DNA from: Chloroflexi bacterium TSY | GTDB lineage: Bacteria; Chloroflexota; Anaerolineae; Caldilineales; Caldilineaceae | DNA: 51,316 nt | Reading direction: 5' to 3' | NCBI GenBank assembly: GCA_019217005.1 | Contig: JAHBNG010000110.1 | Location: 1 to 51,316, forward strand | Part shown: positions 10,069-19,072 of the stretch, one piece after another | Position numbering within the stretch: position 1 is the first letter of the stretch | Layout: each line of letters opens with the position of its first letter | Translations under genes and position numbers: made by a program | Notes under the pieces: model-generated | Told to the model about the DNA's origin: nothing | The model's input: the letters and a program-made list of their open reading frames with translations, nothing else | Database searches by the model: none

Positions 10069-11046
10069 ATGTCTGCCACGACTGAATCTTTTAACTCTCT
10101 CCAATTACAATCACAAAGAGCAGTCCGCGTTCGCAGCCTGTGGGGCGATGCTTGGCGGAGATTTATCAAGAACCGCCTGGCTGTTGGAGGGCTGGTTATT
10201 ATTATCATCTTTTTTGTGACTGCTGCGATTGGCCCCGTTCTGGCTCCCTATGATTTTCAGGCCCAGAATTATGATCGTCAATTGGAGTCACCCTCTCGTG
10301 ACTATTGGCTGGGAACCGATGATCTGGGACGCGACATTTTCAGTCGCTTGCTCTATGGCACACGGACAGCCGCGATCGTTGCGGTTGTTTCGACTGTGGT
10401 GAGTTTGATCATTGGGATTATTATTGGGGCAACGGCTGGATACTCGCGGGGACGGACCGATGAGTTTTTGATGTGGTTGACTGATACAACGATGGCCGTT
10501 CCAGGATTGTTGCTGGCAATGGTCATCAACGCAGCGTTAAAGAGGCCCATCATCAATTGGTTGGATGCCATGTATCTGCAGACCAAAAACCCAATTTATC
10601 AGAATACTCTTTGGTTAGACTTTGTATTGATCTTCGGTATCTTGGCGCTGATTAGCTGGCCCGGTTTGGCTCGCTTGATCCGTGGGCAGGTACTGAGTAT
10701 CGGCAACACAACGTATGTTGAAGCCGCCCGTTCGATCGGTGCAACGCCACCACGCATCCTCGCCCGCCACGTTGTGCCCAACTCATTGGGTCCACTCATT
10801 GTCACCGTCACGGCTGGTATGGGAGGCGCAGTTGTCTTGGAATCTGCCCTGAGTTGGCTCGGTTTAGGCGTCCAACCGCCAAACGCCAGTTGGGGTGTGA
10901 TGCTCAACAACAGCCAATCCTTCTGGCGTTCATACCCTTACTTACTCATATCGCCTGCCGTGACCATCGGCATCATCTCCGTCGCCTTTACCTTTTTTGG
11001 GGATGGGTTGAACGATGCGTTGAATCCGCGGCTACAACAGAAGTAG
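10069..11046 (+). CDS. ABC transporter permease, DppC/OppC type
   Basis: This is a 325-residue permease. After a short N-terminal tail and one helix comes LGTDDLGRDIFSRLLYGTR, diagnostic of the DppC family, then further transmembrane segments and the EAA loop YVEAARSIGATPPRILARHV. The end GDGLNDALNPRLQQK is typical. It is the partner of the 8860 permease and is probably co-transcribed with SBP 1. It is unremarkable apart from the 261-bp gap in front of it. Confidence 0.9.
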   Translation: MSATTESFNSLQLQSQRAVRVRSLWGDAWRRFIKNRLAVGGLVIIIIFFVTAAIGPVLAPYDFQAQNYDRQLESPSRDYWLGTDDLGRDIFSRLLYGTRTAAIVAVVSTVVSLIIGIIIGATAGYSRGRTDEFLMWLTDTTMAVPGLLLAMVINAALKRPIINWLDAMYLQTKNPIYQNTLWLDFVLIFGILALISWPGLARLIRGQVLSIGNTTYVEAARSIGATPPRILARHVVPNSLGPLIVTVTAGMGGAVVLESALSWLGLGVQPPNASWGVMLNNSQSFWRSYPYLLISPAVTIGIISVAFTFFGDGLNDALNPRLQQK

Positions 11047-11252
11047 GGACGTGTTGCGTATTCGTGTTGCGTGGTACCAGTTGAGAATCCCATTGTGCTG
11101 CGAGTAACGCTGATACTGTGACCACACTATTGCCAGCTTATTGTTGATCTCGTCTCTGGTGGGACAAGCTTCAAGTACACGCTCTCGTTCACGTGAAGAG
11201 CCGGACCATATGATGAACCATCGGATCATTTCATGCAGCACAACCAGATTGT

Positions 11253-11448
11253 TAGGGCAATCGCGAACTTTGCCGCTCAGCGTTGGCGAAGCGCCCGTTG
11301 CACGAAGAAACGCCTGTCTACTAAGCGTAAACCCGCTCAAGCGGGTTGAACTACAGTGCGCTTCAGCGTACTTTGGTTGCTAGACGTCGGTTTTAACCGA
11401 TGGCGGTTGCCCAATAGAGCCACTTTCTTAAGGTTCGCGATTGCCCTA
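11253..11448. mobile_element. 196-bp MITE-like element with 16-bp TIR and 9-bp target duplication
   Basis: TAGGGCAATCGCGAAC (11253-11268) and its perfect reverse complement (11433-11448) bound a 196-bp non-coding segment. It is flanked by direct repeats CCAGATTGT at 11244-11252 and 11449-11457, the signature of DDE-transposase-mediated insertion with a 9-bp staggered cut. Internal hairpins include AACCCGCTCAAGCGGGTT. No transposase with such ends is present in the window. Families with 8-10-bp duplications such as ISAs1 are possible parents, but that is a guess. Confidence 0.8.
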
Positions 11449-11496
11449 CCAGATTGTCGATTCGTTCACGCAATACGCAACACGTAATACTCATCC

Positions 11497-12252
11497 ATGT
11501 CCAGCATTGATGTCTCTCCCCTAATACTCGAAGCGCAGCCCATTGCCAAAGCCGCGGCAACCATCTATCTCAAACATACACGCTCCTGGCTTGTTGGACT
11601 CATCTCTCATGGATCAGCCCTAAAAGGCGGCTTCATCCCTGGCTGTAGCGATATCGACTTTCAACTCTATCTGACCAATTCGGCTTTTACGAATCATGGA
11701 CAGTTGCCGCTCGAAATTCATCTGACCATTCAGCGTGAGTTGACCGTCATCGATCCCACGCCTTTTCGTTACGTACAATGCTACGCCCACGGCAGTCAAC
11801 TGCCAGAGGATTATGTTGGCCCAGTTCCGGGTGCCCACCATGTTGTTGCAGGACGACTGCCTATCCCAACCGCAACGGCCCAAGAGCTGATCGAATCTGC
11901 TCGGTCAGCGTTGGACTATCTGACACCCAGTGGACCAACGCTGCTCAGCCACGGGGGTGGACGATTGGAACGGCACGTGCGTTTGCTTTGCACCAAAGTG
12001 TGGCCAACTTTATATCAGGTTCTGGCCTTACAAATTGATGCCCCGATCCAGATCTGGTGCCTTCCCAAGCCAGACGCAATTGACTATTTGTCCGAAGATA
12101 CGCCCTGCGGTGCCGCAATTCGACGCTTTTATCATGCCGTGCTTGCCTATTATCCCGAAGAAAACTCAGTGGATAAGGCGTTGTCCGTCATTGAAACCGG
12201 CGTTCACTTTCTAAGAGCTGCCAAAACATGGTGGTCGGCCAACCAAAAGTAG
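11497..12252 (+). CDS. Nucleotidyltransferase-domain protein (Pol beta-like)
   Basis: This is a 251-residue protein. Residues 38-55 read HGSALKGGFIPGCSDIDF, the GS...DxD metal-binding motif of the Pol beta-like nucleotidyltransferase fold (Gly39-Ser40, Asp52, Asp54). The rest is helical and lacks a recognisable second domain. Aminoglycoside adenylyltransferases and many uncharacterised enzymes share this motif, so the substrate cannot be named. It lies between the SBP 1 transporter cluster and the DUF6807 gene, separated from the transporter by a MITE, so a shared pathway is uncertain. Confidence 0.65.
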   Translation: MSSIDVSPLILEAQPIAKAAATIYLKHTRSWLVGLISHGSALKGGFIPGCSDIDFQLYLTNSAFTNHGQLPLEIHLTIQRELTVIDPTPFRYVQCYAHGSQLPEDYVGPVPGAHHVVAGRLPIPTATAQELIESARSALDYLTPSGPTLLSHGGGRLERHVRLLCTKVWPTLYQVLALQIDAPIQIWCLPKPDAIDYLSEDTPCGAAIRRFYHAVLAYYPEENSVDKALSVIETGVHFLRAAKTWWSANQK

Positions 12253-12438
12253 AACAAACAGCTTGTTTGTTCAATGTCGTTAGCGAAAAGGGCATGTTGT
12301 TCCGAATGCAGTTGGTTGACAGAGGGGTGTCTGACAACGTGGTGCTGCTACCTGAAGCGGTCTGGGCAGATGAGCCACGCGCAAACGGCTTGTTTGCGCT
12401 ATGACGGAAGACAAGTAGAACAAACAGCTTGTATGTTC
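12252..12438 (+). repeat. Three covarying 21-bp hairpins around AGCTT/GGCTT
   Basis: Hairpins lie at 12252-12272 (GAACAAAC-AGCTT-GTTTGTTC), 12379-12399 (GCGCAAAC-GGCTT-GTTTGCGC) and 12418-12438 (GAACAAAC-AGCTT-GTATGTTC, one mismatch). The outer arm bases differ between copies but stay complementary. The first hairpin starts at the stop codon of the nucleotidyltransferase gene. The 271 bases between the two genes hold nothing else recognised. Confidence 0.6.
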
Positions 12439-12523
12439 TCTATCACGAACGGTGGAACAATGCCATCCAGCCCAAACGTAACCAATACCACTCACCGCTA
12501 TCTCCATAAACCAAAAGAAAATC

Positions 12524-13405
12524 ATGAGCTATCTCGCAAAACAACACCTCAACCATGGCCAATTCGGCTGCCTCGTGATCAATGAAGAAACTGGACACTG
12601 CCTTGGTGGTTTCGGGGCCAATTACTATCGCCCTTGGGTCTTCCCGCTCTACACACCCAATGGTTTGACTGTCCTTCAAGAATTCCCCTATGATCATCCA
12701 TTCCACAATGGCTTTTGGGTTGCTCAAGGGCCAATCATGTGTACCGATAGCCAGGGCAATCGACGCGAGACCAATCTGTGGCCCTCACCGCCCATGCGAA
12801 TCGCCAACGAACCGATCTTTGAAAATATGGGACGGATGGAGGTATCCGAACCACAGATTGATCAGTTGGAATCGGGTGTCCGTTTCAAGCTCAGCGTACC
12901 CTGGCGAGACCAAAATGAAGTGCCCATACTGGATGAGGTTCGAACTGTCGATCTCTATTCTGTAAGTGATGCAACCATTTGCGACATGACGAGCGAAAAG
13001 ATTGCAAACTATGGATCGCTCGACTATCTGCAATCTAAATTTGGCAGCATTGGCATTCGGGTCGAGCCACGATTGCTGCCGGACTTTGGAGGAGAAATCA
13101 TTGCCGATGGCGGCAGACGTGGCACAGCGGATGTGGCCATTGACCAAGAATGTGATTATGTGGCCTATGAAAATTCCTTACCGAGCGGCGCCCGCTTTGG
13201 CGTCCTGATGACGAGCCTGGATGAACCGCGCATCCAACGTGGACCGTGGTTCGTACGTGATTATGGTATGGCCATGTACAACGTCAATCGCAATCAACCG
13301 CTGCACACACCAGAAGGGGAATCATGGTCTGTTGCATTGCGAGTGGTGGCCTATGATGAGGTTTTGACAGAAGAGCGGGGGCAACGGTGGATTAAGCTTC
13401 CATAG
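12524..13405 (+). CDS. DUF6807 (PmoA-like) family protein
   Basis: This is a 293-residue protein. Residues around 30-75 read RPWVFPLYTPNGLTVLQEFP followed by YDHPFHNGFWVAQG, the conserved DHP-HHxGxW region of the DUF6807/PmoA-like family, usually found in carbohydrate-utilisation loci. A second conserved region near the C-terminus is RGPWFVRDYGMAMYNV. The fold is thought to be a galactose-mutarotase-like beta sandwich, but no activity is established. Being last in the 5-13 kb cluster, it supports a sugar-processing role for the neighbourhood. The ribosome site is weak. Confidence 0.7.
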   Translation: MSYLAKQHLNHGQFGCLVINEETGHCLGGFGANYYRPWVFPLYTPNGLTVLQEFPYDHPFHNGFWVAQGPIMCTDSQGNRRETNLWPSPPMRIANEPIFENMGRMEVSEPQIDQLESGVRFKLSVPWRDQNEVPILDEVRTVDLYSVSDATICDMTSEKIANYGSLDYLQSKFGSIGIRVEPRLLPDFGGEIIADGGRRGTADVAIDQECDYVAYENSLPSGARFGVLMTSLDEPRIQRGPWFVRDYGMAMYNVNRNQPLHTPEGESWSVALRVVAYDEVLTEERGQRWIKLP

Positions 13406-13591
13406 TTGGTTAGAAAGACGATGGTTTAGCCAGATCGACTCTTGGTTCGAATAAGTGTGTATGTGTTGCGTAGTGCGTGTTGCGTGAACCAAAAAACGTT
13501 TTGCGTTTTATAGTGAAAAAAGCTTTCAGCTATCAGCCGTCAGCTTGAATCGGGCCTTGTCTCGCTGCTGATTTTTATACTTTCCTATACT

Positions 13592-13806
13592 CAGTAGATC
13601 CAAATTTCAGGTTTTGAGAGAGAATTCTGGCTAAACAGTTGACATAAATACAAATTTGCCGGTCGATATCTAGTTTTTGCGTTAGATTTGGGCGATTTTC
13701 AGATATGAAATAGGTTGTTTTCTGTAACCGAAATCTGAATAAATGACTCCAAAATCCCTGCAATCTCGACTGAAAATAGCCAAAAACGCCAAATTTGGAT
13801 CTACTG
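13592..13806 (-). mobile_element. MITE-A copy 1 (215 bp)
   Basis: The ends are CAGTAGATCCAAATTT and its reverse complement, in the reverse orientation relative to copy 2. The flanks are ATACT (13587-13591) and AGTCT (13807-13811), a diverged duplication. It forms a head-to-head pair with copy 2, with 207 bp between them. The internal sequence appears identical to the other copies. Confidence 0.85.
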
Positions 13807-13896
13807 AGTCTTGGAAAATATCAGCATACGGGCTATCCGCGGAAACGGTTGTGAGGTTCTCAAAATCCATCGTCTTGCTCAAGCTAAAAATAGACA

Positions 13897-13971
13897 GTGT
13901 GTCCCAAAGTGTGTAAATGGAGACCTCTCAGTCAGAGAACCCGCTCCATTGAGGCACTTTGTGGCACACAC
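13897..13971. repeat. MITE-B hairpin copy 1 (75 bp)
   Basis: An imperfect palindrome starts GTGTGTCCCAAAGTGTGTAA and ends GGCACTTTGTGGCACACAC, with the central block CTCAGTCAGAGAA. The same architecture recurs at 38046-38118. It lies between the two inverted MITE-A copies. Confidence 0.65.
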
Positions 13972-14013
13972 CCAAATACGAGACTGCCCCAAAACATGTA
14001 TAAATATAAGACT

Positions 14014-14228
14014 CAGTAGATCCAAATTTGGCGTTTTTGGCTATTTTCAGTCGAGATTGCAGGGATTTTGGAGTCATTTATTCAGATTTCGGTTACAGAA
14101 AACAACCTATTTCATATCTGAAAATCGCCCAAATCTAACGCAAAAACTAGATATCGACCGGCAAATTTGTATTTATGTCAACTGTTTAGCCAGAATTCTC
14201 TCTCAAAACCTGAAATTTGGATCTACTG
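14014..14228 (+). mobile_element. MITE-A copy 2 (215 bp)
   Basis: A perfect 16-bp terminal inverted repeat is flanked by target duplications AGACT at 14009-14013 and 14229-14233. It ends 10 bases from the stop codon of the NB-ARC gene. It serves here as the reference copy for orientation. Confidence 0.9.
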
Positions 14229-14238
14229 AGACTACGTT

Positions 14239-15666
14239 CTAATCAGCGGCAACTCCCCATCGAATCACCTGCTCATGCAAAAAGGTTGTCGTCAGATTAT
14301 GGATTGCATAGCGGCGTTCATTCAAATCGCCACGGCTGTCCACTAGATTGACGCGTACCAAGTGTTCCAGCGCCTCGATCAGATCGCTGAGATCCAGTTG
14401 ACTCACTTTTTGGATGTGTGCCAGCGTACCACCAACGCTGCTCACCAACGGCATCACAAGCAAGGTCCGCCGGGCGATTTCATCCAGTGCATCCCAGGCT
14501 TGCCGGTAGATGTAGGTGTAAAGATTCTCGATCTTCTGTCCTCGAGCCGAGCGTAAATTCTCCAAAATCATATCCAGCGAATGAACGTGCGTCTGACCGA
14601 CAACCAAGCGAATGGCCAATGGATTGCCACCCACAGTCTCCACAATGGGTTGCAGCGCGGTGTCACTCGCTGCCAGCAGATGGTGCAAATTGCGTTGTTT
14701 CGCCTCCTGTCGCACGAGAGCCAGCGTCAACGTCTCGGTCAACTCTGGCAAGGGAAAGTGATAGACATCTGGCTCACTGAACAGACTTTCGCGTGAGGTC
14801 AGCAAAAAGCGGGTGGGGTTGGCCAAGGTCCGTAGTGTGGCCACCAAACTCTCGATATCGACCAACGTCTCCAGGTTGTCAATCACGATCAGATGCGGTT
14901 GCTCCTGCAGTTTCGTGCCCAGGATTGCCAACAACTCATCAGCCGATGCACTCTCCACAATTGGAACGTCTGGCATCAGTTGCTCAATCAATGCTCTGAC
15001 GAGAGCCTCGATGCTTAAGGCTGGCTGTTCAACATCCCGAATCCTTCCACCCAAGCTAAACTGCTGCTGTTGTGCCGTGATCCATCCTACATCGTCATAG
15101 ACATCCAACTCGATAATGCGGCGCATCAGAGCGTCAGCCAATGAAGTCTTACCCATGCCCCCCATACCCGCAATCGCCACCAACCAGGAGGCCGTTGGTG
15201 CACAGAGAAGGTCGACGAGGTGGGTTAAATGCTCATCCACACCCACCAAGTGCAGATAAGAGGGTGGATTGAGTCGCTGAAGTTGGGTACAGCGATGTTC
15301 AATTCGCATCTCCATCCCGTAGAGAATCTTGGCTAGGTGGTCGATAGCGCCGCTCTGCTTGTTATAGGTTGTGCCTTCGGCTAGATTGAGTTGGGCAGCA
15401 ATGTTTTGGACCAATTCACCCTTCTGGAAATGGAGACGCAGGATTTTGGCCTCGAGCGGGTCGTCACTACTTAATACCTGCAATCCCCGGTCGAGAACGG
15501 TGTGCAGGATGCGTTGTATGTCCCCGGCTTGGGCTTGTTGCGCGGCTTTCGACAACTTCAAGTTGCTCAACGGATTCTCGGTCACAATATCCTTCGACCA
15601 GAGCTTGAGGGCCTCATAAACTTGCTTGCGCATCGCTTGAGAGTCAAGTTGGTGGTTATTTGTCAT
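14239..15666 (-). CDS. NB-ARC STAND NTPase with N-terminal helix-turn-helix region
   Basis: This is a 475-residue protein. Residues about 60-115 look like a sigma-region-4-like helix-turn-helix (LEAKILRLHF, then LNLAEGTTYNKQSGAIDHL). The P-loop AGMGGMGKTSLA is at 166-177, the Walker B HLIVIDNLE follows, RFLLTSRE matches the GxxxTSR sensor, GGNPLAIRLVVG matches GLPLA, and a winged-helix region ends RYAIHNLTTTFLH, resembling the MHD-type motif. STAND proteins act as ligand-triggered switches in regulation or defence. No C-terminal sensor repeats (TPR or WD40) follow, so it is either short or truncated; MITE-A copy 2 lies just past the stop. It may be a regulator of neighbouring genes. Confidence 0.75.
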   Translation of the reverse strand: MTNNHQLDSQAMRKQVYEALKLWSKDIVTENPLSNLKLSKAAQQAQAGDIQRILHTVLDRGLQVLSSDDPLEAKILRLHFQKGELVQNIAAQLNLAEGTTYNKQSGAIDHLAKILYGMEMRIEHRCTQLQRLNPPSYLHLVGVDEHLTHLVDLLCAPTASWLVAIAGMGGMGKTSLADALMRRIIELDVYDDVGWITAQQQQFSLGGRIRDVEQPALSIEALVRALIEQLMPDVPIVESASADELLAILGTKLQEQPHLIVIDNLETLVDIESLVATLRTLANPTRFLLTSRESLFSEPDVYHFPLPELTETLTLALVRQEAKQRNLHHLLAASDTALQPIVETVGGNPLAIRLVVGQTHVHSLDMILENLRSARGQKIENLYTYIYRQAWDALDEIARRTLLVMPLVSSVGGTLAHIQKVSQLDLSDLIEALEHLVRVNLVDSRGDLNERRYAIHNLTTTFLHEQVIRWGVAAD

Positions 15667-16928
15667 AGAAGATTTGTTTATTATCGGTCAATCGTAAAGT
15701 TGACTAGGACATTGGTGGGAGCGGGAGGTTGTTGGATGTGGTGCGTGTTACGTATGGCTTGACGCGTGGTGCTAGTCTTGCAGCAGATTCATAACGAGCC
15801 CATTGATGACCAGTTCTTCAAACTGACTTCACTGTTCTGGTTGTCATGAACAATCTATACTGTGATTGTAATGAAAACATGGTTTTTCTGACAACTCTGC
15901 CAGATAAAACAAAACTTTAGAGTTGTTCCGAATTAAGGGATGGTCAGGTGACAGTCCCTTCACGAACGATACTTTTTGACTAACTTCCGGACTAAAGTGA
16001 CTGTCACCTCACTTTCTCGCTATTTCAGAACAACTCTTTTGTTTTCAAACAGTGCTCACATTAATTTGAACATCTGTCAGTTCACGCCATGAGCAACACA
16101 AAAATTATTCTACCTCAACTTACCATCTTCGTCGAAAAACACCGTGGCTGTGACGAAAATATGACCTTTCCTACCGCATTAGGCCATTCCAGAGGAATAA
16201 ATTCCTGATTTGCCAAGTCGATTTTTCTGGAATGGCTTGAGCTTTTCCAGATCAAATTAGGGATTTTAATTGTTGGAAAAGGCTTACCCGATAAAGCAGA
16301 AATATGGGATCAAACAGAAATCAAGTTGGATATCAAAAAAGCGTCTCGAAAGATACACAAATGATGTCTCATCGTACCTCATCTAACCTACATTTTGGTT
16401 TAGGTGAGGGCTTAGAACCTATCCGAAAAGTGGTTGTGAGTCCAACCAGCTTCTCGAGTAAGAATAGATCATCACAGAACTTTTCGGATAAGCACTTAGT
16501 GAGACTCAATGAGGTTGCTCAAGTTGTAAAACAAAGAAGCGTCACTCCTGGTTTCCCCGAATGACGCTCCCTCTGGGTCGATTCAGCGACTTGCGTGATG
16601 AATGAGGGCGATGGGCCGCTGATCGGTGTTTGGGTCGCTTTCAACAAATAAAGTTGTGCGCTCCTACTTTGAGAATAACATAGTTTTCAGGATTAATCAA
16701 CTACGCCCGTTATACGATTTGCCTCCTCGGAGTGGCCTTATGGATTTGGATCTATGTAATAGCCCTGTGCGACGCACATTCGCCTATTCTGTTTGGAATA
16801 TTCTGTCTTCTTTTTGAAAAATTCACAGGTCTCAGTCGATCCAAATTCTCGCGAAGAGGCGTTTGCTAACGCTGGTTTCGGTCAAGTAAAGCCATACTAT
16901 GCTGTGCTCTGTATGAAAACCGGAGTAT
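15667..16928. other. Gene-poor stretch with remnants of palindromic elements
   Basis: No intact gene is recognised in these 1.26 kb. It holds a 119-bp inverted-repeat element (15919-16037), an 11-bp inverted repeat GCCATTCCAGA (16183-16193 with 16226-16236), an inverted repeat TATCCGAAAAGT (16420-16431 with 16479-16490) and a small hairpin AGCGTCA...TGACGCT near 16540-16566. A short open frame from ATG 16090 (FVEKHRGCDENMTFPT) may be a remnant of a small Chloroflexota protein cut by the 16183 inverted repeat; that is weak. Confidence 0.5.
15919..16037. mobile_element. 119-bp inverted-repeat element
   Basis: The outer arms AGAGTTGTTC (15919-15928) and GAACAACTCT (16028-16037) and the inner arms AGGTGACAGTC (15946-15956) and GACTGTCACCT (15999-16009) are exact complements. 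TTT on both sides may be a 3-bp target duplication. It is non-coding and MITE-like. Confidence 0.5.
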
Positions 16929-17306
16929 CAGTAGATCCAAATTTCAGGTTTTGAGAGAGAATTCTGGCTAAACAGTTGACATAAATACAAATTTGCCGGT
17001 CGATATCTAGTTTTTGCGTTAGATTTGGGGGTGGTTCAGAATTAGGTTTACACTTTTGATACATAGACAAAAATCTATATGAGGTCATTTTCTGCCTGAG
17101 CATGGCTCAAATTAGAAAATATAAACATCTTTTCTCTTTGCAAAAATGTAAACCTAATTGTCCGCCTAAAATGAACCACCCCCCGATTTGGGCGATTTTC
17201 AGATATGAAATAGGTTGTTTTCTGTAACCGAAATCTGAATAAATGACTCCAAAATCCCTGCAATCTCGACTGAAAATAGCCAAAAACGCCAAATTTGGAT
17301 CTACTG
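16929..17306 (-). mobile_element. MITE-A copy 3, interrupted by a nested element
   Basis: It has the same ends and interior as the other copies but is 378 bp long because another element is inserted at 17030-17184. The flanks AGTAT (16924-16928) and GGTCT (17307-17311) are a diverged AGTCT-type duplication, which agrees with this being an older copy. Confidence 0.85.
17030..17184. mobile_element. MITE-C, 155-bp element nested in MITE-A copy 3
   Basis: The interruption begins GGTGGTTCAG and ends TGAACCACCCCCC, with subterminal arms AATTAGGTTTACA and TGTAAACCTAATT. It is flanked by GATTTGGG (17022-17029 and 17185-17192), an 8-bp duplication of host MITE-A sequence. Because the ends are G/C runs the boundary is ambiguous; a 5-bp GATTT duplication with longer arms fits too. 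Confidence 0.75.
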
Positions 17307-17325
17307 GGTCTAGCGAAACAGCTTC

Positions 17326-17375
17326 ATACCTCATTGAAACCCCATTTGTCGAAATATGAGGTTTCAATGAGGTAT
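17326..17375. repeat. Perfect 16-bp stem hairpin
   Basis: ATACCTCATTGAAACC (17326-17341) and its exact reverse complement (17360-17375) form a long stem with an 18-base loop. The TATAAT at 17405 shortly downstream could be a -10 element, but the next gene starts only at 17821. No gene is seen between 17307 and 17820. That interval also contains TGACTTCG/CGAAGTCA inverted repeats near 17485 and 17555. Confidence 0.5.
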
Positions 17376-17820
17376 TGGTGAGACACAGAGCACCAACTTT
17401 AGCGTATAATAGAGATGATTGTCCTAGAAGGTATTGTGGGCAGGTTTGAAAGGTAGGGGCTACTCCAAAAAGTGTACCGAGCTGACTTCGGGAAAGCCAA
17501 ATTGGCTGCCTTGATGATAAGCAACCTTGTTTCCAGAATCTCCGTTTCCTCTCTCGAAGTCAGCATCGGCTCGTTTCCCCGCTAGATTGCCCACCATATC
17601 TCAAGATATTTGGTACCTGTTATCCTCATTGAAGACCTCACTGAGTATCTCCAAGAAATTAAACTGAGAGAGGTTTTGGCCAGCCAAAGTACACAGTTCT
17701 CTCTTTGCACTCTGGTCTCTCAGGTTCAGAGATTCCTGCTCATTATTAATGCAATTTGATCCTCTCGACACGTCTTTCGTGAAGGTTCTCAATCTATAGA
17801 TATAGAAGGACTAATCCATT

Positions 17821-19044
17821 ATGCGTCCTGTTATCATCTTTTTTGGGGTTGTGCTTGTCTTGGCCAGCTTTACCACAGGCATTACTATTGGTTCATGGTC
17901 AGATGCTCCATTTCAGGCTTCTTCCGCCACAGCGAAACTGCTTGATTCCCCGTCGGCAGATCTATCCGCATCTTTGGAGGATGTGCCGCTGACCGCCCCT
18001 GTGCAGATTGAGGTACAGGCGAAACTCACTACATCCGACAATGGCTCGCAAGTCAGTGCCCACACGATCGGTGTGAACAATGCGCGGGTCATGGTGAATG
18101 TAGATGAGATTGGTCAGGCCCAAGCTCGAACGACAGAGGATGGCAACGTCGAGGTATCGGCTCTAACGATAGCGGGGGATGCACAGGCCCATGTACGCCT
18201 GCCTGACAACAATGAAGTTGTTGCCAACGTGGTCGGTGAGGGAAGCGCTCAAGTCCAGATTGGCGAGGGCGCGCAATCGACTGCAAACCAACCCGGTGCC
18301 ATTCAGACGAGTAAGATGGCATTGAATGAGTCAACTCTGCATGTTGCCTCTCAGAAAGAACCGACACTAACAGTCAGAACCGAACTCTTAAACGTACGCA
18401 CAGGACCAGGACGCAGCTATCCTGTGCGTAGCCAGGTTTCACGGGGACAGAGTATTGAGATCATCGCACGGAGTCCCGACCATAGATGGTGGCAGGTCTG
18501 TTGTATATTGAACCGACTTGGTTGGCTTCACGTTGACTATGTGACAGCGACTGGTCCTCTTGATACTGTCGCAGTCGCAACTGATATCCTGCCACCGCCT
18601 GTTCCAACCACCGCTCCCACGTCAACCCCACCCCTCATTGTCGCCACCGTCGAGCCACAGTGGAAATTCGAACTTGAAATGATTACTAAGCATACCGAAG
18701 CCAATGCCGCCGTTATCTACGCCTGGATCCACGAAGACGGGCGTGCACTCGATGGCTACTTTCTCAGCGTAACCAAGGAGGGGCAGGAAGTTGGGACAAA
18801 CACCCGTTCCTCTTCCATTCCACTTGGCACGACCAAACCTGCCTTTCCCAATCACCCCGAAAACAAAATCTACAATCTAAAAGAAGCGTATACAACAATC
18901 AGTCATCCCACTCTCAATCCGGTCGGAAAATGGACAGTTCAGCTTGTGGATGGCGGCAGACAGCCTGTCGGTCCGCCTGCCAGCTTTGTGCTCCAATCGG
19001 ATGATCCGAAGATGGAAATGTATGTGCGCTACCGCGTGCGATGA
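17821..19044 (+). CDS. Secreted/membrane-anchored protein with bacterial SH3 domain
   Basis: This is a 407-residue protein with an N-terminal hydrophobic segment (MRPVIIFFGVVLVLASFTTG). A low-complexity Ala/Val/Asp-rich region lies at about 40-180. A bacterial SH3 (SH3b) domain lies at about 185-245: LLNVRTGPGRSYPV, IEIIARSPDHRWWQV and GWLHVDYVT are its hallmarks. A Pro/Thr linker (PPPVPTTAPTSTPP) follows, then a C-terminal beta-rich region. SH3b domains bind cell-wall or protein ligands outside the cell. It lies 28 bases before the C25 peptidase gene and may be co-transcribed with it. The specific function is unknown. Confidence 0.7.
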   Translation: MRPVIIFFGVVLVLASFTTGITIGSWSDAPFQASSATAKLLDSPSADLSASLEDVPLTAPVQIEVQAKLTTSDNGSQVSAHTIGVNNARVMVNVDEIGQAQARTTEDGNVEVSALTIAGDAQAHVRLPDNNEVVANVVGEGSAQVQIGEGAQSTANQPGAIQTSKMALNESTLHVASQKEPTLTVRTELLNVRTGPGRSYPVRSQVSRGQSIEIIARSPDHRWWQVCCILNRLGWLHVDYVTATGPLDTVAVATDILPPPVPTTAPTSTPPLIVATVEPQWKFELEMITKHTEANAAVIYAWIHEDGRALDGYFLSVTKEGQEVGTNTRSSSIPLGTTKPAFPNHPENKIYNLKEAYTTISHPTLNPVGKWTVQLVDGGRQPVGPPASFVLQSDDPKMEMYVRYRVR

Positions 19045-19072
19045 TAAGTGAACTCTATGGAGCAACCTCAAC

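Noticed and set aside
11032..11250. Minus-strand ORF with NLVVLHEMIRWFIIW
   Set aside because: It crosses the boundary of the 196-bp MITE, and no family or ribosome site supports it.
14060..14230. Recurrent 60-73-residue ORF (MQGFWSHLF...) in every MITE-A copy
   Set aside because: The frame is open across the whole element, but it is conserved only because the copies are nearly identical DNA. There is no ribosome site or recognised domain.
17326..17375. GTTTCAATGAGG-like sequence as a CRISPR repeat
   Set aside because: It occurs once as one arm of a hairpin; there is no repeat-spacer periodicity.
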